Source: Dichomitus squalens LYAD-421 SS1
Taxonomy: Eukaryota > Basidiomycota > Agaricomycetes > Polyporales > Polyporaceae
NCBI RefSeq assembly: GCF_000275845.1
Contig: NW_006766930.1
Coordinates: 155,389 to 167,767 of the forward strand
DNA length: 12,379 bases
Direction of reading: 5' to 3'
Shown: positions 6,910 through 12,379 of the stretch, piece after piece
How positions within the stretch are numbered: position 1 is the first letter of the stretch
Layout of the letters: each line of letters opens with the position of its first letter
Position numbers and translations under genes: made by a program
The notes under the pieces: generated by a model
The model's input: the letters and a program-made list of their open reading frames with translations, nothing else
The model's database searches: none
Told to the model about the DNA's origin: nothing

Positions 6910-7129
6910 CAAGCCAGCCCCTCTTGAAGTGGAGGGGGAGGAGGAGTACAAAGTTGACAAAGTCCTCGACTCCAGACGTTTTGGCTGCTGGAAGAAGCTC
7001 CAGTACCTTATGCACTGGAAAGGCTGGGGTAATGAGCACAACAGCTAGAAACTGGTAGAAAATCCGGTGCACGCTCCTCAGCTGGTGAAGAAGTTTTACG
7101 CCGAATTCCCTTCAAAGCCTCGATTGTGA
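6910..7129 (+). pseudogene. Element C pol, 3' end: chromodomain
   Basis: This is the continuation of the integrase after the MITE. It reads PAPLEVEGEEEYKVDKVLDS, then LQYLMHWKGWGNEHNS, a stop (TAG at 7046, where chromodomains have Trp), and KLVENPVHAPQLVKKF, and ends at TGA 7127-7129. The order EYKVDKVLD / HWKGW / acidic loop / C-terminal helix is a chromodomain. In chromoviruses this follows the integrase and steers integration to histone-marked chromatin. A short basic tail follows. The polypurine tract begins 15 nt after the stop, so this is the true 3' end of pol. Confidence 0.85.
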
Positions 7130-7143
7130 GGACATGATCCTTT

Positions 7144-7152
7144 GGAGGGGGG
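7144..7152 (+). promoter_or_regulatory. Polypurine tract of element C
   Basis: GGAGGGGGG lies 3 nt before the 3' LTR start at 7156. It is the plus-strand DNA primer site of LTR retrotransposons. Confidence 0.8.
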
Positions 7153-7369
7153 TACTGTCACAAACCACCCCTATGGGGCTACATTTCCCTTTTCGATTTG
7201 AACCACAGCCTTGTATGTTCACCCCTTGTTCTCTATTTGGCATGGTTTCCCCTTGTTTGCATACGAACAATAGCTCCCCTTGTTCTCCCCTTCATTATTG
7301 TCCTACGTCCCTTGTACTCTGTATCCATGATGACGCTATTGTCCTTGAGCGCCCATTGTTTGTTTCTCG

Positions 7370-7376
7370 TATATAG
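7370..7376 (+). promoter_or_regulatory. TATA box of LTR C
   Basis: TATATAG. By analogy with A and B, transcription should start near 7404, where ATTTTCAACCTCTTG resembles the R start of LTR A (ATCTCGACCTCTTG). Confidence 0.5.
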
Positions 7377-7425
7377 CTGGATCCCTTGCTACCTGGAGAC
7401 TCTATTTTCAACCTCTTGTCTCCAG

Positions 7426-7484
7426 GTAAGCCATCGTGTATTTCACTCTGTAGATACTTTGCTCAATACACTACTTGTCTCCAG
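7426..7484 (+). other. Intron-like unit in LTR C, flanked by an 11-bp direct repeat
   Basis: GTAAGC follows CTTGTCTCCAG (7415-7425). After 59 nt the unit ends with the same CTTGTCTCCAG (7474-7484). A possible branch site GCTCAAT (A at 7465) lies 19 nt before the acceptor AG. Donor, size and repeat arrangement mirror the unit in LTR A, at nearly the same distance from the TATA box (54-58 nt). Splicing is inferred. Confidence 0.5.
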
Positions 7485-7589
7485 TCCTGCCTGTTGAGCT
7501 CTGCTCCAGTCTCACTGCGATCAGAGTCTATTGGCGCTCCTGCCTGCCTCGCTCGTCTCTCCCTCTTCGCTCAACAGTCAGTCGTAACA

Positions 7590-7607
7590 TAAGCCATTGT
7601 GTATTTC
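7590..7607. repeat. 18-bp remnant between LTR C and LTR E, copy of the LTR C intron start
   Basis: TAAGCCATTGTGTATTTC matches 7427-7444 (TAAGCCATCGTGTATTTC) with one difference. It lies directly after the LTR C end and before the LTR E start. It may be the target into which C inserted, that is, an older LTR of the same family, or part of an internal duplication. Confidence 0.5.
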
Positions 7608-8176
7608 TGTCACAGCCAATGAGCTGTGCCATTCAAACAAACAAAGACAAGCTTACTGGTGATGGGGTTGGTGCTGAGGGGCAGAGCAACTCCAGATGAC
7701 ACAGCAAGAGATGGTGCAAAGAAGTAGATTCCCTAGACTAGAAGGGGCAGTGAGAGGTAGGGCTGCTAGCTACCTACAGAGGCGATGGGGGATCAACGAG
7801 AAGATCAAGTCTAAGGTTCTCTCCCTCAGACCCCCTACTATTTATACTAATACAACGGTGCACAGACCATATATCTATTGTCCATTGTTTGGTCAGAGTT
7901 TCCGCTGACTCATGTTCTGTCCCGTGACCTGCCTCATAACATCCTTACAACTAATACCTGAGTTGTCCTAAGTCGGGGCCTCTTCCAATGAGTAAGCACC
8001 CCTGCTGACACACCAGTCACCTGCCAGTGAGTGATGGTGGGCGCTCCCAGCCCTCACGAGGTCTGGAGTTCGAATCCGGCTGCTCCAGTTTCCATTACGA
8101 GTTGTCCATGGTCAAGGTGAGTGTCTGCCTCGGTGCACATGACCCCCAGGTCATGGGGCACGAGAAAACTGTGACA
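7608..8176 (-). repeat. Element E 3' LTR, 569 bp
   Basis: The ends are perfect 8-bp inverted repeats, TGTCACAG at 7608 and CTGTGACA at 8176. On the minus strand it starts TGTCACAGTTTTC directly after a polypurine tract, so it is the 3' LTR of the minus-strand element. The 5 bp to its left (ATTTC) should be its target duplication, but the other end of E is lost, so this cannot be tested here. Confidence 0.85.
7839..7846 (-). promoter_or_regulatory. TATA box of LTR E
   Basis: TATAAATA on the minus strand, 330 nt into the LTR. The RNA start is expected near 7812. I see no repeat-flanked intron-like unit downstream in this LTR. Confidence 0.5.
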
Positions 8177-8178
8177 CT

Positions 8179-8189
8179 ACCCCCTCTTC
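8179..8189 (-). promoter_or_regulatory. Polypurine tract of element E
   Basis: The minus strand reads GAAGAGGGGGT just before TAG and the LTR start at 8176. Confidence 0.75.
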
Positions 8190-8251
8190 AAGATCTAAGC
8201 TCTTGCGAAGCATTCAAACCAAACATTGCGTTGAGACTCCTAGACAACTGG

Positions 8252-11200
8252 TCATGGATTGTTGAGAGTGATTGGTTGTGGTGCGTTTGGATGGAGAGCA
8301 TGGAACTTGTCGAGTAGTTCCTTCACATATTTGACATTGCGTACAGGCTCTCAAGTCGCTTCAGAGACATCATAACCTGCCCATTTGACAAAGTATTGCA
8401 CGTATCCACAGTTGACGCAAGAGTCTAGAATCTTTTCCACCTCAAACTCATTGTGGCCTTCGACTTCAATAGGGTCAGGTTTCTCCGGGTTGCAGTTGCC
8501 GATCTCATCTTCATGGTAGGGGATAAGCTTTGAGGCATGGAAGATGGAGTGGACCTTGTTCTGCAGCAGAAGCTTGACTCTAAAGTCGACAGGTCTGATC
8601 TTTTCTGTTATCTCGTATGGCCCATAGTTCTTGGCGGAGAGCTTGGCCGACGAGTTACGGATCTTGAGGTCACGTCCTTTGAGCAAAACTTTGTCACTGA
8701 CTTTGAAGGGAGGGTCCACACGGCCCTGATTATAGTACCATTTCATCCATTCCGCAGCCATGGTGAGTGATGCCTGTGCTTGTTCCCTTGCTTCTGCACG
8801 GTTGTGGAACACATCTTTGAGGGATGGGAAAGCAAGTTCTTCACGGACGTCGGGAGCCATCTTTGAATTATACCCATACTTGATGAAGAATGGTGACAGG
8901 CCGGTCGACTCGTGTGGCGCATTGTTGTATGTAAACTCCGCAGTGGATAGAAGGGACGCCCAATCATCTGGTCGATGTTCTGTGAAGATCTGAAGGTACT
9001 GCTCAAGAGATTGGTTCACTCATTCAGTCTGTCCATCTGATTGTTGATGGTAGGCTGTGGACATCAAGGATTGGACTCCTAGCAACTTGCAAAACTCCTT
9101 GAACGCTGCGCTCGCAAACTGTGTTCCTTGATCAGAGATAATTTGTTGGGGAAGTCCATGGTGCTTCAGAATATGCTCGTAGATGAGTTCAGCTTCTTCT
9201 GTTGCTGAGAAGTGATCATCGGCTGCAAAGAAGTGGGAGCGCTTGGAGAGATGGTCTACGACTACTACAATCACCATGAAGGTGTTGCCATGTCTATTGA
9301 CTGAGGGTGGGAGCTGAGAGATGATGTTGATGGACCAGATTTTCCATGGGCCAGTGGGGATCTCTTTCGGTTGTAGTAGTCTATACGGTGGTTTTCTGAC
9401 TGACTTGTTCCGTTGGCAAGTGTTGCACCCTTGCACGTACTTCTTGACGTCGACTGACATGCTGGGTCACCAATAATTCTGTGCAATGATCTCCAAGGTC
9501 TTCCACCTTCCTGGGTGTCCTGCGAGTAACATGTCATGGTGTAGTTTAAGCAGGTCAAGGCGGATGCTTTGGTCCTTAGGTACATAGACTTTGCCTTGTT
9601 ATAACAGTAACCTGTTCTCCATGTTCCAATCCTGTAGGTATTTTCCAAACTCCTGGGGGCCACTGGCTAACAACTCCTTATAGTGCTTCGTCATTTTGTC
9701 ATCTTCAAGGGCCTTCTTGATGCATTCAAGCAGTTCTTTGTCATCGACTATGGAGGCATGACTAGATTGCATGGTTTTGATTGCAAAAAACTCGGGTTTC
9801 AGCAGTGTCTGTCTGAAGTTATCACTGCTTACCCCCTCTTCATGATCTGGCCTCCTGGACAGAGGGTCGGCTCGTAGCATTGTCTTCCTGGGGCGATGTT
9901 TCAGAACAAAGTTGAACCAGGACATTAATAAACTCCATCAGGCTTGTCGGCGTGTGAGCTTCTGTGCTTGCCAGAAGTAGGTGAGATTGAGGTGGTCTGA
10001 TCAGATCCTAATCAGTTTGGGGTGTCCTTCCAGAAAGTGTCGATATTCCTCCAAGGCTCGGATAATGGTCAAGAGCTCCTTGTCGTAGATCTCGTAGTTG
10101 CATTCGTGGACATTGAGGGACTTGAAGTAGAAGGCGACCAGGTGCCATAGCTTATCTTCTCTAAGTTGTTCCAAAACTGCCCCTGCTGCGAAGTCAGATG
10201 AGTCTGTCTCTAGTCTGTACGGAGCTGTATTGTTCGGGATCTGAAGAATTGGAGCTGTTGTAAACATGGTTTTGAGTCCCTCAAAGGCCTGCTCTTGTTC
10301 CTCTCCCCATTGCCACTGAATGTCTTTGCACGTGAGCTTAGTGAGTGGTCATGCAATTTTGGCAAAGTCCTTGATGAAACACGGATAGAAGTTGGCTAGT
10401 CCAAGGAAGGCTTGAACGTGTTTGACTTTGACACCTTGTACCTTAGACTCATCTATAGAGATTGACTCCTTCGACACGACTAGTCCGAGGAAGTGAACCG
10501 AGGGCTGCTCGAACTTGCACTTTTTAGGCTTGACAAAGAGGTCGTTGTCATGTAGCTTCTTCAGGACCCGTTCTACCAGTTGGCGATGCAGAGTGAGATC
10601 ATCCGTGAAGATGAGGATGTCATCAATGTAGACCACCACATGTCCGGTCGCAATTTCTTCCTTTAGGACCTCATTCATCATTGCTTGAAATGAGCTGGGT
10701 GCGTTGCATAGGCCAAAGGTCATAACTGTTGGCTCGTACAGTCCCTTGTGAGTGATAAACGCGGCTTTCTCTTCATCTCCTTCGCAAATGCGAACATTGT
10801 TGTAGCCCCACCTTAGGTCGGGTGAGGTGAAGATCGATGCATGTGAAAGCCTATCTACAAGGTCTGAGATCCGGGGGATTGGAAACTTGTCCTTCTTGGT
10901 GACCGCATTTAGGGCGCGATAATCTTGGACCAAACGTAAACTCCCATCTTTCTTACGGACAAAGAAGACTGGAGCGGCAGTAGGACTCTTGGATGTGCGG
11001 ATGTAGCCTTTGTCTTCTTGCTCTGTAATTCAAGCTTTTAGCAAGTTCCGTTCATTGAGGTTGAGCAGGTACAACTTGGCCAGCTTGGGGAGCGAGGCTC
11101 TAGGGACTAGTTTGATAGCATGATCATAGGCCTTTCTCATTGGCATTCTCTCTAAAGCTTTCTTGGAGAAAACATCCCCGTACTGTCGGTACTGTTCAGG

Positions 11201-11829
11201 CACATGGTTTGACCAGTATTTGCGATCCTATTCACCTTTTGTTGCAGGGTTGGTGTCCTTGTTCTCTTCTAACCTGGCTCGCATCTGACGAGCACTTGAG
11301 TCCTCTGAGAAGCTCACCTAATGAATAAACTGATTGGTGCTCTCCCATGATTTAAGGCCAAGGTCACCGTACTAGTCTTGCGTAACATCTTCCACTCGGG
11401 GAAGTTGCAAACTCTGTAGTTCTTCATCCTGCACTGTGTGCTGGGTGCATGTTGAGGGGCAGCATGTGAATTCAATATTCCCCGCATTCCAATTGAGTTG
11501 GGGGTTGTGCTCACGTAGAAAGGCCATACCAATGATGACGTCTTGTCGCCCAATGTCTGTGACAAGGAATGACTGCCAGGCGAGGTGGTCTCCAATATAA
11601 GGTAAACAACGGATATAGTGTGTGATCAGGCCTTCCTTATTCCTGGTGGTGTCCGCATTGAAGACATGTACATCACGAGAAAGGTGTTGGAGTCGGTGCT
11701 GTAGCGCCGTCGATCTGAATCGCACCAAGTCCCGCATCGCGCCATACATAGTTCGCGCTGTCCGCTATCTACGGTAATTTTCGTATAGTCACAACTCTCG
11801 TTTCCATACAGATACCGCATTTCTTTCAC
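8252..11829 (-). pseudogene. Element E pol: protease, RT, RNase H, integrase, chromodomain, with 11 premature stops
   Basis: This is an almost full Pol of a chromovirus. Protease: VDSG at 11772-11761, then (after a one-base loss) the C-terminal strand [34 protein letters not shown], catalytic SPDLRWGY (about 10818) and YIDD (10630-10619). RNase H: ETDSSDF, YDKELL, SDHLNL and ADPLSRR. Integrase zinc finger: LHHDMLLAGHPG and CNTC. Integrase core: the first Asp is replaced by Asn (AAC at 9328-9326); ISDQGTQF and the Glu of SDGQTE are kept. The chromodomain begins EVEGHNEFEVEKILDS, and the frame ends at TGA 8254-8252. From 11749 to 8252 the frame never shifts. It has TAG at 11374, 11320, 11230; TGA at 11032, 10351, 10003, 9940, 9469, 9022, 8353; TAA at 9601 (coordinate of first base). 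Gag is absent upstream, so E is 5'-truncated near 11.8 kb. Confidence 0.92.
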
Positions 11830-11900
11830 TAGTAGTCTCCATTTCTATAGATCTGACTGCACTCTAGAATAGTGTCTACCTTACACACTTCTGGTCCATT

Positions 11901-11919
11901 TGGCGCCATTCCAGCGCCA
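11901..11919. repeat. Short perfect inverted repeat (hairpin)
   Basis: TGGCGC and GCGCCA are separated by 7 nt (CATTCCA). No T run follows, so it is not a typical terminator; role unknown. Confidence 0.5.
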
Positions 11920-11998
11920 CTTAGTGTATGGTCGTGTTAGCTAGTTCCCACGCGCTCTGTGCGCCGTCATCTGCGCCTTAGTCGACTCTGCAGTCCTT

Positions 11999-12073
11999 AA
12001 GACTTACAGAGCTCGACTTAGGTGTGTAGCACAGTTTCCTTGCAATGAAAAGACTTACAGAGCTCGACTTAGG
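11999..12073 (+). repeat. 24-bp direct repeat pair enclosing an intron-like unit
   Basis: The two identical 24-bp copies are 11999-12022 and 12050-12073, offset 51 bp; each begins AAGACTTACAG and ends CGACTTAGG. On the plus strand the first copy runs into GTGTGT and the second ends in AG, giving a 51-nt candidate intron (12022-12072) with a branch-like CTTAC. On the minus strand the repeat contains GTAAGT, so the direction is ambiguous. No TATA box lies at the distance seen in LTRs A and C. Confidence 0.5.
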
Positions 12074-12329
12074 CCATTGTGACCCCTCTGAGGCCCACTG
12101 CAGCCAACAGGTTATGAGCCCTGCGCTCTAGCTGCCTCAGATGTCCATCCCTGCCTGTCCTATCGCTCTACAGTCCGCACCAAGCTCTCCCTGCACTGCT
12201 ACCTGCTCTGCTTGTCGCATGTTCGCTCTAGGACTCTGCTTTCATTTTCTTTGCTCCTGGACGCAGTTTTCGTCCCCCTGCTTTGTCGCTTCGTCAGCTC
12301 GCCGCGCGCCACGCCAATACCCCTCCACC

Positions 12330-12379
12330 ATGGCACCACGCCCCCGCCGCTTTCCCCAAGCTCTCCAATCGCAACTACC
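12330..12379 (+). CDS. Possible start of a protein-coding gene (runs off the window)
   Basis: An ATG in the context CCACCATGG opens a frame MAPRPRRFPQALQSQL to the window end, 16 codons. The upstream 200 nt are C/T-rich on this strand, as is common before fungal start codons. The short basic, proline-containing start could belong to a host protein or to the Gag of another element. There is too little to assign a family. Confidence 0.3.
   Translation, partial: MAPRPRRFPQALQSQL

Larger units (their letters stand above)
7156..7589 (+). repeat. Element C 3' LTR, about 434 bp
   Basis: It starts TGTCACAAAC just after the polypurine tract and ends GTCGTAACA at 7589 (TGTCAC/GTAACA ends with one mismatch). 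The start is secure. The end is the best TG..CA match before the next LTR begins at 7608. It contains a TATA box and an intron-like unit. It carries only short open frames without family resemblance. Confidence 0.65.
11830..12329. other. Unassigned stretch right of element E
   Basis: No gag, LTR or other coding match is recognised. It contains a hairpin at 11901-11919, a 24-bp direct repeat pair at 11999-12073, and from about 12120 a C/T-rich plus strand leading to an ATG in good context at 12330. That suits a fungal promoter and 5' leader, or the leader of another retroelement. Confidence 0.4.

Noticed and set aside
7134..7908. Several short plus-strand open frames in LTRs C and E
   Set aside because: Leu/Ser/Cys-rich products of pyrimidine-rich LTR sequence, no start context or domain.
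11626..11829. Separate small protein beginning at 11829
   Set aside because: Its VDSG motif is the protease active site of element E; only a one-base loss separates it from the main pol frame.

Overview
The window is transposon-dense DNA from a fungus, most likely a basidiomycete (inference). The grounds are several chromodomain-type Ty3/gypsy retrotransposons with fungal-style Gag and Pol proteins, a hAT-like MITE, short intron-like units of 51-64 nt, and no intact host gene except a possible start at the right edge.

Layout, left to right. (1) Element A, minus strand, positions 1-2434: start of pol with the aspartic protease at the left edge, gag (252-1459, one frameshift), leader, primer-binding site (1852-1861) and complete 5' LTR (1864-2434). 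(2) Element B, minus strand, 2435-3742: gag N-terminal half (one premature stop), primer-binding site and complete 5' LTR (3149-3742). A is inserted inside the gag of B. (3) 3743-4424: no gene; a purine-rich stretch with a decayed tandem repeat. (4) Element C, plus strand, about 4425-7589: 5'-truncated pol (end of RT, RNase H, integrase, chromodomain), split by a 552-bp hAT-like MITE (6350-6901), then polypurine tract and 3' LTR. (5) Element E, minus strand, 7608 to about 11.8 kb: 3' LTR, polypurine tract, and an almost complete pol (protease to chromodomain) with 11 premature stops in one unbroken frame; gag and 5' LTR are missing. (6) About 11.83-12.38 kb: unassigned sequence with a 24-bp repeat pair, a hairpin and, at 12330, a possible start codon on the plus strand.

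How the parts work together. LTR ends, TATA boxes, polypurine tracts and primer sites fit one consistent picture. Both elements with a preserved 5' end (A and B) lack an evident tRNA-type primer site next to the LTR. Instead each has, 2 nt after the LTR, a 10-11 nt stretch complementary to the sequence 34-35 nt downstream of its TATA box. This matches the self-priming known from Tf1 of fission yeast. The most unusual pattern is an intron-like unit (GT...AG, 59-64 nt) about 55-60 nt downstream of the TATA box in LTRs A and C, in which the bases before the donor are repeated exactly as the bases that end the acceptor. A similar unit without a TATA box lies at 11999-12073. All copies appear inactive or incomplete here; A looks youngest.
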